Below, piece by piece: positions 34,893 to 56,299 of a stretch of 64,000 nt of DNA. This DNA comes from Arenicola marina (lineage: Eukaryota; Annelida; Polychaeta; Arenicolidae), in the NCBI GenBank assembly GCA_964019135.1, contig OZ025258.1:15221771-15285770 (forward strand). Direction: 5' to 3'. A model generated the notes under the pieces. That model was not told the origin of the DNA, searched no databases, and saw only the letters and a list, made by a program, of their open reading frames with translations. Every line of letters begins with the position of its first letter. Position 1 is the stretch's first letter. A program made the position numbers and the translations under genes.

Positions 34893-35060
34893 GCAGGGGC
34901 AGATCCAGGAATTTGAAAAAGGGGTGGTCTATTGAAATATAACAGATAACGTTCTTCCTCAAAAAGGGGAGGGGTCTATGCCTCAGATAGCTTAAATTTT
35001 GCAAATAAAAACATACGTTTTTCCTCAAACCCTCCCTTCCCGCCTCCCCCTCCCCCCTTA
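34893..35060. mobile_element. CAGGGGCGGATCC-type MITE, degraded
   Basis: Starts TGCAGGGGCAGATCCAGG then AATTTGAAAAAGGGG, as in the 19722-19872 element. The right end is not clear. Confidence 0.5.
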
Positions 35061-35942
35061 GAACCGTCCATGTATTGTACAACTGACAAGATTCTTAACC
35101 ATTATACACAACTGCTTAACTTCAAATATTGTCCTCATGATCATTGTTCATAGTTTACTCCCCCCTTTGACCGTTGACATTTGGATAATTTTACCACCAG
35201 ACCAGGGTAGGTAGGGTATAGAATATGTGTGAAGGGGGAGGGGTTTAATTGTAATCATGTATGCATTGGGTCAAAGACAATATTTGAAGGTTGTAGAAGC
35301 ATGTAAATTAAGATGACAGGAAATGGAGATGGCAAGTTGTTATTGATTAATCTGCTTAAAAATCATTTTAGACACCAGTTTAGAACACAACTTCATCTTT
35401 TATTCTATTTAACGTATATATATGGGCAGTTTTACAGTCACAGGCACCTTTTTGTCTCACTAGGGTCAAAAAATAAAGTTCTTTATTTAAGTGTGATTAT
35501 GTTACATTCTGGTAGGATAGGCTTTCTAGTGTCATGAAAAATGCATTACATTATAAGTAATCACTTACTTACTAAATTATTGGCTTTTGAGTAAGGAAAA
35601 TGGAAAGTAATAACATAATTATACAGACCAGGAAATTGCTAAAAAAAATGTCAGCAAAGTATCAAGTAACATGAATAACATCATTTAGATTGATTTAATA
35701 GATATATGTCTTGGCTGCTCCAGCAAAAACAGCTTAATAATATCCTAAAAATTCTGTCTATTATGAATTTCAAGAAAGTACATGAGACAAAATTCTCACA
35801 TGAGACCATACCAACCTTTGTCACAATCAATTGAATCACTTTATATACATAGAAAGTCAAATTCCTGTTTTGATTTGATGTCTATTGCAAACATGTTTTG
35901 TTGTTTTATTAGCATATGTGTCACTATCTTTTACCGAGCTGT

Positions 35943-36880
35943 CAAAGAAACATGTCCTTTCCGCAGTATTTGGGTCGGAAGGGACAACTTTTTTTGACAC
36001 ATCATATATTTGAGAGAATAAAAGTATTGTATAGTTTAACAAAAAAAAAACCGAATTTGTTTATATACCTTAAATACAAAAGCCACAGGCCTTACATTAT
36101 GTTGTTATTCACCGGGTAATAACCATGATTTGTCCTAGGCAATTAGTTAAATGCATAATTATATAAATATTGGTGCCATTATATATACTTTTAGTTTAAT
36201 CATGAGTTTTGAGCACTAACTATACATGTTGTAGTCAAATAGTGCAGTGATTGTAAGGTAAATTACAGCTTTGGTTGTTTTTATGGAACCCATATCATGA
36301 CATGGAATGTGTAGGAAAGGACATATTTTTGACCACATATTGTAGAATCATTGTTTTGGTATTAAATCTATTCTAACCTTCATGTAGCGTTGAAATAACT
36401 AGCTCATTTTATTATACATACAAGGATTTAATGCCTGACCTGGCATATCTGTCAAAAATAACTAACTTCAGGTGAACCAGACAAGAGGTGTAAATATATA
36501 TATCTAATATGTCATATTAATCACTTAACATAGTCTTATCATCAGTATGTTCTCATCTTCGTAGGGTATAATGACTATTACTTAGTATTAAAAACCTGCA
36601 TGCATATGGCTATATTTCTGCCGACTTAATTACTTATGGTAGCATGTGCTTCAAATGTGTCGGAAAGGACAATTTTTGACAACATAATGTTTATTTCAAT
36701 ACTGTTTAATGCCTTAAAAACTAGCAACATTATATGCCAGTTGCAACGTCACAATACCATTCACTAACCGGCAAAACAATACTTTTAAACGGAACATCAA
36801 ATTATCTAATCACCATAGTCATTCAGAAATTACGACATTTTCAAACTTATTGTATATGTGTCGGAAAGAACAAATGTTTT
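35943..36880. repeat. Left subterminal motif cluster (GTCGGAAAGGACA)
   Basis: Copies at about 35952 (minus), 35974, 36313, 36659 and 36860 (plus). The first two form an inverted pair (TGTCAAAG..ATGTCCTTTCCG and CGGAAGGGACAAC..TTTGACA). Each GGAAAGGACA core is followed 5-12 bp later by TTTTGAC or a near match. Confidence 0.8.
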
Positions 36881-37048
36881 ACCACATAACAGGACTCTAA
36901 ACAATAGCAATTCTACGGTTCATAACAACCTGTATTCGCAGGACATATATAGCAACTGTTCTTATTCTATCCCTAAATACTGATCTTAGTTTTCACAAAT
37001 AGCTAAGCATGTTAAGGTGCAGCAACACATAATGCACCGAAGATTAAT

Positions 37049-38207
37049 TTATTTTCCTTTCAATGTGGCCAAACAGTCTTCCAGTTCAGCCTTGTTGAAT
37101 TGAAACTGGAGACCTCTTCCAGGCAGCAATTTTGGTTGTGAAATCTTGATCACTTCTTCTGATGGTATCCAGGACTGATCTGTTGCATGTGGCCAGGAAT
37201 AGATGGTTCTGTTGGCAGTAATCTCCCCATCCATGTATCGCACCAAAAGTTCTCCAGACTCATCCACCTCCAAAACCTAAACAGCAACATCGAAAGATAA
37301 ATCCATGTTCTGCTACTGACTTAAACTCTTTATGAAATTATGAATTAAATGCTGCTGGTAAGACAATCATGTCAGCTCGAACAAGTTTCTTGCTTCTGGA
37401 ACAACCTACCTTGGCTAGGTACAGACATCTGCTTTTCCTAGACTGTAAACAGCATGCGACAAAGTCTTCCACTTCTGTCATCAGTATGGCCCTGCTTAAC
37501 AGAAATAATGTTGATTTTAATTTTGGGGGATTACGGACACAAGTAAAATTGAAGATAGTAGATCGCTATATTTTCTAAAATCATATCTGTTTGCCTACCT
37601 TGAGACCACTGGGTATTTGATTGGCTCCAGGCTGACATAATGCTTCTGGCGTTTGATGAAACCCAGGGAAAGTGTGGAAGTGAATTCTTCACCAAACGTG
37701 TGTTGCCTTTCAACTTCCAGTACACATAGCTTTACTTTGAGCATAAGTGCAGCACATTTGACAACAATTTCATCTGCATATGTTCCATCGCATGCCATTT
37801 GTGCCAAGTACTCCTCCATGGGTTCAGTTATAAATGCCTGGAGATCTGTCTTTTGAGTCTGAAATCAAGTAACACGATGATAAAGCCAGGTAACATGCTA
37901 TAATAACTGACTAAACTGTAAGGAGTAATAGTGCATTCCCTACTAGTTTATCTGCTGCAATATATATATGTCTACGGACAGCATTAGTATTTTAACTTAC
38001 CTCAGGTAAGTCTCTGATGTATTGAACTAGCATATGCCTCAGTTGATGATGAGAATAAACCGTCAATCCCGCCAAATCAAGCTGATCACTGAGGGCCCAG
38101 AAGAAGCAGTTCCCATCACTGGGTGTTGCGCGAACTGATAAATCACGTTCTGTCTGTAAGGCATGTTCAAATGCTGACATCTGTCGTGCTGCTTCAAGGT
38201 TTGCCAA
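37049..38207 (-). CDS. OTU-domain cysteine protease (transposon cargo), three exons
   Basis: Exons: about 38207-38001, 37858-37599 and 37276-37049. OTU proteases cleave ubiquitin-like chains. The catalytic motif PSDGNCFFWALSDQL (Asp and Cys) lies in the first exon and the histidine region IKRQKHYVSLEPI in the second, about 112 residues apart as expected. Donors GTAAGT and GTAGGC and acceptor TTTCAG are good for the first junction. The C-terminal exon (VRYMDGEITANRTIYSWPHA) is not a family I can name. The first in-frame Met is at 38180; upstream codons run back to a stop at about 38233, so an earlier exon is possible. The second junction has a phase mismatch (AG before GTAGGC, acceptor in phase 0), so either a weak donor 7 bp upstream is used or the gene is decaying. 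Confidence 0.8.
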
Positions 38208-38379
38208 AGTCCAAGTCCAGGGTTCGTTTATTTACCTAAATGTACCACCAATGCTATATCAAAGTTGCCAATGCCATCTAAACAAAATGAAAATGTGCAG
38301 CTGATACTGGAAAGTGACTAAGAACATCTGTCATACAGGACAGTAGCATGAAAGGACCCAAGGAGAGAGGTTATGATCC

Positions 38380-39140
38380 AATGTCAAAATAAATGTCCTT
38401 TCCGACACACTTACTGTCAATGGCATAGCTGCTGCATTATGATACATGCAACTTAAAACTGACACCAAACTGATGTGCAACTCATGATAGCCATATTGAC
38501 TCAACCAAACACCACAGAAACATATTGAAAAGTTCATATATTTGTTTGTGGCATTTGGTCAAGATTGTCAAACAACATTTTACCATCATTAACTGGTGAA
38601 AAATTATAATTTACAGTAATAGCCTTACAGTAAACTAAACTTACAGAAACACAGGTTGCTAGTACTCCAGTTAACAACAGTTTTTTTATTAAACTGCACT
38701 GAATTTTCAGTTGTAAGGTCTTGGAAGAGAAAAATACAATGTGCCGGAAAGGACATTCAGATCTTTGACATACTTTAAGTCATAGAACTTTTTCTAAAAA
38801 GCAGAAAGGCACTTAAACTTATGTTAGAAAGATTAAGCAGTTAACAAAATATCGGAAAAAAGCACTGCAGTTCCAAGTACAGTGTATGGTAAAGAAACAA
38901 ACAAGAAATATCCATGTGTCGGAAAGGACATCATTTTGACGGAAATTTGAGTCTCTATGTTCAGAGTCTTATTACTCATGTACTGTTCGTACTTGTATCT
39001 GGTGACTTATATTTTTCTTGTAAGGACTCCTTGCAGTAACTTATGGACTTACAATCAATCCATAAGTAGTTATCTATTAATAGTTAATTATCAGATAAGA
39101 TCAAGTCGGAAAGGACTTTTTGTTTGACGGAAACATCATG
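38380..39140. repeat. Right subterminal motif cluster (GTCGGAAAGGACA)
   Basis: Copies at about 38380-38412 (minus), 38740, 38917 and 39105 (plus), with the same core and TTTTGAC partner as the left cluster. As on the left, the first copy is inverted relative to the rest. Confidence 0.8.
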
Positions 39141-40009
39141 TTATGTGAAAACCCATTTTTTGTGGCAAGTTGGCTTATATGTAATGTTGAAAGATTATCA
39201 GAGGCAAAAATATAAACCACACTGTGTAAAGCCATTCCATTCTCAACCTATAATTTGAAAATAGTGATTTGCGCAATCATCTAAATCAATTTTGTGCTAA
39301 ATGAGACAAAAAAAGTTGCTGTTTTCAAGACTAAAATGACTATATCTTTGCACTCAAAAGAGATAATATCATTCTGTCTTCTGTTTTTATGTGCTTGACC
39401 AAGGTACCAGTTGGTGCAATACCACATTGCCAGCCCTTGTGTACCGTTATTTTTTAAATACACCAAATGATGTCTAATTACAGAGGTGCCTATGACTGTA
39501 AAACTGCCCATATACACAATGCTGTAGCCGGTGGTGGCAATGGAACAGAGAGGCATTGAGTGCTAGCTATGTCAGTGGTAAGAGAGTCCCTCCCCCCCCA
39601 CCTACCTTCCTTGTCAAATTGACCAGCAGTCAAAGAGGACAGCGGTTGAAGTGGGCATACACCTTGTACATTACTGGTAATATTAAGTTTGTTAATAATC
39701 ATTGCTACTATAAATATAGTATATAGACTGTATTATATAAGCTGCATACCTGACTTTGGCATCAAAACTACATGTTTCCAGAACTTATTCCAAAATAAGT
39801 TGTATATTACAAGTTTCACCTTGGCCTCAGTTTCCCCTCTGAAGTCTGCGACTAGTTACACCTATATATTAATTCATTCCTTTTTACAAATCTATCCCCC
39901 TCCACACACCAAGGTGACTTAAAATGGCCAAAATGTTATATGTACACCTATAACATTTTTAATACAAGCCACAGCTTTCAATGGGTTGTTTATGGTATGA
40001 CAGTTTCTC

Positions 40010-40112
40010 TGGATATTGACAGGTCAATTTACCTGGATAGTGACAGGTCAAATTTACCTGGATATTGACAGGTCAATTTACCTGGATAGGGACAGATCAA
40101 TTTACCTGGATA
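40010..40112. repeat. ~29-bp tandem repeat
   Basis: Four copies of a unit near GATATTGACAGGTCAATTTA followed by CCTG. Confidence 0.85.
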
Positions 40113-40730
40113 TGCCGGTTAGGATCTGCTCCTTTTTGTCCTGTTTTCAGTTTGGTAATGTTTTTAGCACAACTTTAGCTTATATTAATCTTCTGTGTTT
40201 ACTCTCTTACTTTCTTAAGTTATTATGCCCCAAATAGTAGAAGGGAATACTTTTTCCACTGATTTATGCACATACTGATTGAAATTCTGGGAGCAAGAAA
40301 ATTGATGTCAAAGAGGCATACAAATGCTTGTGCTTTTACATTGAGACTTAGGTTCCTTTCGCTCATTGGCTTCAATTTAGCAAAAAAATGTGTGATTATC
40401 TATATAAGTGTAACTGCACATCCAATCTCTTTTATTTAATACTGTTCTTTTCAATACTCTTTTCCCTTGGTTCATTGCCGAACTCTAAGTAGATTTATAT
40501 GCTATTTTGGCAGCAAATAGACATCAACATTATGGCCATGCATTATCTTCACAACTTTGATATATTTTTATATTGATCCCCACCCCTCCCCTGCTCCACC
40601 CCATCCACGGCACCCTGGCCATCCCACCCCCAACGCCGCTCACTTCAGTCTTTAGCTTGGCGGTTATCAAGTAACCCTGGGAATCGAGTGCTGCTAGCTG
40701 CCAGCCACAGACACCGCTATATAGCACACC

Positions 40731-49047
<8,317 letters not shown>

Positions 49048-49847
49048 AGCCCTGCGCGCTGCCCCCAGAACCGCTGCTACCGACTGCTAAATTTAAAGCT
49101 AAATCTCAAATGTCGCGACGAAGAAATTCGGTCATAAATCTGAATAATTAATTTTATGTCGCAACACAAAAAAATCGGTCAGAAAAAATGTGTTTTTTCT
49201 TTATCAGCGTGTTGAGTGTGTATGGAGTAAGTTTCTAACACAGAAATGTGTTTGGAAGTAACTTGTTTCCAGGAGTGTAAGGAACAATCGTTTTGTTCGT
49301 ATCGTGAATCGGGTTGACATTTTTTCTTTGTATTGGAATGGTCTCATATTCAATGGGTCTTAACTGACATTTTGTTGGTGTCTAGATATTTTTCTCTGGT
49401 GTCTAGATACTTTTGTTGGTGTCTAGATATTTTCCATGGTGTATGTATTTCGATGAAGACTTCCAAGAGCCGCACATGACAAACTGTTAATGTATATTAA
49501 TTGCGTTTATTCTGCTGTACCTGTCTTTATCCAAATGCATCAGGGTTTTTATGTGTGACACACACATATATATATATGTCTTGTGCGTTACACGTAAAAC
49601 AAATCTAGTATAGTTGTGTTTTGGAAAAGCGTTGTTGAAAGATATCCGATATTGGGACTATTGATATATATATGTATATATTTTGTGACTTTCCTAGTTT
49701 GACATCGGCTTAGCTTAATTACTCATTGTCTTGTGTAGATTTCCCAGCCGCAAGTCAAAAACTTTAAGAAGAAATGTAAAGGCGTCGGTTTCGTATAGTT
49801 GAAAAGACTGTCGTTAGATTGGTCGCGGACTCCAACCACCTTTCCGG
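49048..49847. other. 3' flank of the neurotactin-like gene
   Basis: Probable 3' UTR and downstream DNA. A 24-bp repeat (TTGGTGTCTAGATATTTT, three copies) lies at 49375-49440 and (TA)n runs near 49565 and 49665. No clear AATAAA was placed. Confidence 0.4.
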
Positions 49848-50105
49848 GGCCGCCTCGATAGCTCAGTGGGTTAGAGCGCTCGCGTTGAGTGCTCTGGCCA
49901 CCTGACAGCCCAACGGTAAGTGGATCGCTGGTTCGAGCGCCGCTGGCTGTGGCCATGTCTGTGTGGTCGCAGGATAAAGATCCCATGTCCTTCTTCGCAA
50001 AGAGTAAGGGGTTACCCCTGGGGATATGGCTCCACTCTCCCTTCATTCTCCCATTGACGCGATATGACCAAAAGTGGTTAAAGCGTCTTACATATATTAC
50101 AACCA
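49848..50105 (+). mobile_element. tRNA-headed SINE, family 1, copy 2
   Basis: ATAGCTCAGTGGGTTAGAGC head, GGTTCGAGCGCC B box, the CTTCTTCGCAAAGAGTAAGG module and a tail close to that of 44397-44640. Flanks are AT-rich; target duplications are not obvious. Confidence 0.8.
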
Positions 50106-50109
50106 ACCA

Positions 50110-52600
50110 CCTTTCAACAATGTGTTGTAAGCTGTTGGCACTTCTGCGAAGCGATTGCGGAGCTTGGATGGATGTAGTTTGGGTTTATTTTTGCATAACG
50201 TCCATCAAGACTTGTATCATTGGGAGTATTATGCGAATGCCATTTCTACAGCTATGTGAAGGGTCATTCTTCTATGTTAGCGCCAACCATTGTTTCCGTA
50301 TAGCTCACGTATTACTCATGATTAAAATGTACTACAATAATTGCATCGGCGGAGGGTAACATTGAAGATAGACTTTATGAAGGCAGAATTATGAGATTTA
50401 CAGAAGAAATATTGCGCCAGTGATAAAAATCTTTGCCCGAAGCAGGTAACTTTGCCAGTTTACACCTTCTTGTGGACGATTTGAAGGTCACAATGTTTCC
50501 ATCGTGAAGACGTCTTTCGTCTTGGTTGAATGTTAATCTTAACATGGTCGTCTTTGATGAAGAACGGCTTTCGTCCGTAGTTAACAAGTTGGTGTCTCGC
50601 GTGTTTTTCTGAACTGATCTACTGCTTGTATCAGCTCAGATTGTTTTAACTCCGTGTGTAACCTTCTTATAGCAGCTCCAGTAACAATGCTAAGCCGTAG
50701 CTAATTTAACATTGTATGTAGATATCTAGTATAGTGTACTCTGATTAACATTGATAGAATATTAATATAGTGGTGCACAGAGCATATAGATATCCTACAC
50801 AAACCAATGAATTTATTCGACAGGTTGTCATGGTGTCTCGTGAAGCGACTATTTTCTGTAGATTATTGTAGATTTTAGATTGTTAGTATTCGGGTGTAGA
50901 TTTTCCATTCTGTGATATTTATTAATCACGCGGCGACGTCGGACCGTCGGATCAATGCGTTTTTGGTCACGCTTCGAGAGTATTAAACCCTTGTATTATC
51001 GCCCATTATACTGGGACTTTTTAAAATGTATGAGCATATTTGGAGATTAATGATAATATCGCGATATAACGCCCTTAATATGCCGCTGTCCAATTTAACA
51101 CAGCCCCTCCCCCACGACCCACCCCCTCCCCATTTCTAGATCCAACTCTTCACCCCCCCCCCCCCACCTGCCTTCCCCTTCCTCACCCTCACCCAATTTT
51201 TTTGATGAAAACAGCGTCGACCGCCAAATTTTGTGGAGCTGCCAACTACCCCGCCTACCCGCCCAGCAATTAGCGGGCGCTAGGGCACTGATATCTATAT
51301 CTGTACGTCGTTTGTCGTGTGTTATTATATACATGTTATATTTGTATATAAGGGACCAGTGAATCAAATCAAACTTTGAAACCCTATGCATGATTTAACC
51401 GGGAAGACCGGGCCGAGAGAACGGATGAGCTGGTGTCTGGTTTGAATCCCCATCTCTGGCGCCTTGGGTTTGCTTTATTTAGTTTGTCAACCACGGTTTG
51501 CATGGACAGTTTTAGCTTGAATAAGACCAAAACAAATCTGGTGCTTCATCGCTCGCTTTATCATAGTGTGGTGTTCAACGTTATATGTTTTGTGCGCTTC
51601 CTATTTTATACCCATTGCGTGTTCCATGGTGTTTATAGATATTTTTGCTTGTTTACGAAGCCAGATGGGTTGAGCAACCGATTCCACAGTGAGCGTCGTA
51701 GCTCAGTTGGTATCAAAATAAGCATGGATGAGCTTGAGTCAAAATAGACCAGGATTTGAATTCTTTAATTGGGCTCCGTGTGTCTGACTCATGTATGTAT
51801 GTATATGGGGATATTTCATGTATTATGCATCATGCATTTCATTACTATCACACGATGGTTATTGTCCCTGTATGGTCCATGTATGCACGATTGTGGCATA
51901 GAACGCGTAATGGTCTGATCCATCCATCCATCCATCCATCTTTGGATTCAGGATCATAGTCCTGGGATTTGTACTCTTCTGGATTCTTTATGTGTTTTCT
52001 CAGATCGCAAAGAAACCGATTAATTCACTCCTTCCTTTTTTTGCTGCGGTGTGCGTCGTCTTCAATGTTGATGGGGAATTGAACATACAATAACCCAACC
52101 TGGCTGACCTCAAACAAATTGAGAGAGATTTTTTCCCGTGCTATATTATAAATAATATTTGATATTCATTGATATACTTTAAGTATGAATAATATTTTTC
52201 ATTTGAAAACTGTTGAGTTGCACAGATCTGTATTTAATCGAAAGATGTTTGTGCCACTCGTTTGTCTTCAATATGAGTAGTATTAATGTCAAATACATAG
52301 CCGACTATATCATTACATATGAACGACGAATTACAATATGTTAAGTTTCAGGAGAAATATTGATAAAAACGGACCTGCTCTCTCAAGCCAGGATTACATG
52401 TTCAATTCCCGGGAATATATGAAGCTTGTTTGTGTGAGAATTACCTGCTTGAGCAATATCTGAATGTCTGTACTGTCTCTGTCTGTATTTTAACTAATGA
52501 GATTATCACATGATATTTTCATTTTGATTTTATCAATAGGCAATATATTTTCTCGCTTATTTGCCTCTAGTTTATATAACCATAAATCCCCCTTTCTTCG
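50110..52600. other. No gene recognised
   Basis: AT-rich DNA with a C-run at 51153-51166, a tRNA-like GTCGTAGCTCAGTTGGTA at about 51696 and a (CATC)n microsatellite at 51919-51943. Open frames are short and lack splice or family support. Confidence 0.45.
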
Positions 52601-52619
52601 TGTGTTGCTTGTAAGTTGT

Positions 52620-52930
52620 GCTTCAAGTAATACGATTTGCTTCGAGGCACTTGCGAGCTTATGACTAAATAAGCCTATCTGTGACCGACACAGCTTACCG
52701 CAGTCGTCGCATCGATGACCTGTCGTTGGGTCTTGGTCACCAGATCCATCGTCCTTCGTAGACGATGATGGGTTGGCATCTGTCCCCCCGCGAAAGACGA
52801 TGGTTTGTTTTGGTTTAAGTAATAAGATTTGCTTCGCGGCATTTGTGCTTATGGCTAAATAAGCCTATCTGTGACTAACAGAGCTTACCGCAGTCGTCGC
52901 ATGGATGACTTGTCGTTAAGTCTTCGTTAT
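52620..52930. repeat. Diverged direct duplication (~120-bp units)
   Basis: 52625-52741 matches 52815-52930 (AAGTAATACGATTTGCTTCG against AAGTAATAAGATTTGCTTCG; CTTACCGCAGTCGTCGCAT in both), separated by about 75 bp. Confidence 0.75.
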
Positions 52931-54349
52931 TACTCACTGGACGCCTAGGTTAGCGTTTCAAGTCCAGTTTCTCAAACCAGAGCCCGTCGTCGTGGGCCAT
53001 TCCCTCACGCACGAGACTCTCCCATCCCCTCTTGTGGGATGCTAGATCCTTGCAAGAATTTGAATCGATGCCGAAAACCTTTCGTAGACGGACTCCTGAC
53101 CATCAACCAAGTGCAGAAAATCTGTTTGTAGCTCGTCATTCTCACTTGCTGTGATCGCTGGAGAAGGTATTTTTCTCCTTGATTCGCCTGTAGCTCATTA
53201 CCTTGACTCGCCTGTAGTTTATTACCAAACACTTTCCGTTGGTGTGTGTTTTTTTGTCAGCATCGCTTCACTGTTGATACTAAGTTTCTCGCTAACCTGC
53301 TCTCTTCGTCTTCTTTATTAGTGTTACATAAATGTCTGCTTTTGTTCTTGTTCCTGCTTTTTTACTTCACGTTCTTGCAGTTATTTAGCCGCCAGATACA
53401 GTCAAAGGGAGCTGGTTCTCTTGTGATGTAGTAAGTAGTTTGCATCGTGGCTAGTTAATGGTGCTGAAAGAAGTCTCGGGCGGTAAACCGATGCGTAATG
53501 TGCGTATTCGGCCCACCTTCGGGACATCCCCGGGTTACCAAAGAAATGCTCCCACTAGTATTTGAGATTTAGGCGCACTATGGGAAGTTTTACGTTGAGT
53601 AACGTGGCTATTATGTGGCGCTTTATCTCTTGTGAAATTCGTGCCCCGTCGCTATATATTCTTACGGCTTTGGTGGCGAGGTAACAGGAGTTTTGTTAGA
53701 TTACTGTACTACGGTTGTGAATTTAGATTGTCTGTGTATACATATATATATGTATAGATATGCGGAATATTTGTTCTTACACATGCAATGCAAGTCGTTA
53801 TTAACTAACATCTTCCCAGCGACAAGTGAATGACATTGTCGTATACAGTACATGATATTATCTGTAACAGTACATAGTAAGTGTGTCTGCCTCCCGGCCA
53901 CTGAAATAATGCTACTTTGAATTGAAAACTAAAACATTTTGCAGTTAGTTAAATGATGCCTGCATTTACGTCAATGATATCCATCGATAATTCAGCTTCT
54001 GGTAAAAGATGGCATTTAATATTTCTGTTTTTTAATTTGAAATGATAGGTAAGTCAACATTGACAACACCAATCCCGTTACTGTAAAATCTTTCATCGCA
54101 ACGTTGAAAATGTGTGTAAAATCAACTCCCATGGATTTGTTGTTATTCTTTATGACCTGTCACGTTTATTCTTCACACTTAAAGTGGTCTTCTCTGTATA
54201 TGTGGCCAGTGGTTTTGACGAAGGCCCGATTATCAATTGAGGCAGAACGTTCAGTGTTCAATCTTGTCTGTTGGCATATCGAATGTTTGGTTACAGAACG
54301 ATTAATTAGCGTTGGGTTTCGTTTTCCTATATTATCGCTATGTTAATAT

Positions 54350-54801
54350 ATACGTCCTATTATCGCTCGAACTTGTGCCGTGGGAGCTACACGTTCTCCG
54401 CATAGAGGGCGTCCGGTTTGTTTATGCTTCGACCGTATTGTTAATGGTTAGTGCAAGATGCTCGATTGTATGGTATTTTTAGTGCAAGATGCTCGATCGT
54501 ATGGTATTTTTTCGATGAAAAAATAATTTAAAATAATTTAAATGATTTATTTATGTCATTGATGCATAAATACAATTATATTGTGCGAAATACGTCCTAT
54601 TATCGCTCGAACCTGTGCTTGGGAGCTACGCGTTCTCCGCATAGAGGGCGTCCGGTTTGTTTATGCTTCGACCGTATTGTTAATGGTTAGTGCAAGATGC
54701 TCGATCGTATGGTATTTTTTCTATGGAAAATAATTTAAAATAATTTAAATGGTTTATTTATGCCACTGATGCATAAATACATTTATATTGTGCGAAATAA
54801 G
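54350..54801. repeat. Tandem duplication (~240-bp and ~212-bp units)
   Basis: 54350-54589 and 54590-54801 both run from TACGTCCTATTATCGCTCGA to TATATTGTGCGAAATA. The first unit has an extra internal copy of AGTGCAAGATGCTCGAT. Confidence 0.85.
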
Positions 54802-55375
54802 TATCGCGACTTATTGTTCAGGACATTGCGTTACCTCAACATGGAGATGTATATTATAATGCGTGTGCATCTTGCATAGTTAATGCAAAAGTCAACAAGA
54901 GACTGCATCCAGTCATCTTTTGGGCAATCTGTTGAAAGTGATGTGAAGAGAAAAATTACCGTATGAATGACTTTTAGTGATTGTGATCGCAAATGTTATC
55001 GTGGAAGAGAATTTATGGTGAAAATAAATAATAGCAATAAATACAAATCATTTTGACTTTCAGAACCATGTTTTAATTTTGAACTTTCAAAATTATGGTG
55101 GCGTTATGCATTATTATTTCGGGTTCAGTGCAAAATAATCGCAAAGTGCACCAATCCGCGGTGATATATAGCTATCAATAAATAATCCAGTTCATCAAAT
55201 AGCGAACGACGGTCAATAACTGAATGTCGACTGCCTTAATAAATCATGTGGGAAATTGTTTGATTGTTATTCTACGTAATATAGTCTTAACGCAGCCAGA
55301 GTGGTGATTGCGCGAGGCGGCAGTGCGTCTAAGAGTGAGTAGACATATCTCCGCCATTTATCCCAGCTCACCATA

Positions 55376-55630
55376 ATAGACCGATCCAGGCTGTCAATCA
55401 TTCGCTGACGTCACTGTTGCTTTTATCCAATCATGTGGTGAAAAAAGATCTTCCACGCAAGTTATGTCGGACAAACAAAGCAGCATGTCACTTTGTTGTC
55501 AGTTTCAAAAATTAGTCTTACTGCTTACTTGTACCCACCATCAGATACGATTGTCAATTTCATACTCACGAGTAAGGAAAAAGAACTCCAGCGTGGGCGG
55601 GGCGTAGTGTCGAAGTTTGAATCGGTCAAT
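55376..55630. mobile_element. ATAGACC MITE, near-complete copy
   Basis: AATAGACCGATCCAGGCTG to TTTGAATCGGTCAATT, collinear with 14967-15268 but with a single TGTCGGACAAACA unit. Confidence 0.7.
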
Positions 55631-56299
55631 TCGTCCAACCAGCAATCTGCATCGGCTTTTGCCTTGGTGAGCCGCTCAGTTGATAAACAGGAGTAGGGTG
55701 CTATCATTATATATATATATTGCTTGGATTGTTTCACCCATGAGAAAATTACTTGTTCGTACGATGTTCGATTGTTGCCATATATGGCCAGATTAGTCCG
55801 ATGTTGGTTAATTGTTCTTGTGTTTCATACGTTACAGTACGATAATCTTCCAGTTATTGCAAGACAAATGGTATCACGTGTGGTCTGTGATTGACCTGAT
55901 TCTTTGTATGATCATTGAATGAAATAAATCTGTTTGCATTCGCCTTTAGTGGTATGAGTTGTTCAAAAGAACTCCAAACATCACAAATATCTGCAAATCC
56001 TTCACGTTTGGCTGCAAGTCGTTATGAAAATCATTTATAGGTACCTGCCTATTATTATCTGCATATCTGGGTTTTAATGCGTAGTGGTTTGCAGGCCTCA
56101 GGAGGCCGGTGTGACCTGCAGAAGTCCCCCCCCCCCCGCCCGCCCATCCGCAGCTGTCCCCCTAATACAAAATATATAATATTGAGACCCTTTCCGCTCC
56201 ATGTCTTCGTTTGGTGTCATTATGATAGATACAGCATGGGGAACACACCGGAGTATCGTAGAACCGCCGCGTGTCCATGCATGCGGTGTGCATGTGCAA

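Larger units (their letters stand above)
35423..39510. mobile_element. ~4.1-kb DNA transposon carrying an OTU protease gene
   Basis: Terminal inverted repeats: TGGGCAGTTTTACAGTCA then cAGGCACCT on the left (from 35423) and the reverse complement ending at 39510, differing at one position in 27. TATA lies immediately outside both ends, a likely target duplication. Inside are nine copies of a motif near GTGTCGGAAAGGACAT followed by TTTTTGAC, lying on both sides of an OTU gene (37049-38207, minus). No transposase is visible, so the copy is probably non-autonomous. The superfamily is not assigned. Confidence 0.75.

Noticed and set aside
37049-38207. OTU gene as an ordinary host gene
   Set aside because: It lies between matched terminal inverted repeats and subterminal motif clusters, so transposon cargo is the simpler reading; not fully excluded.
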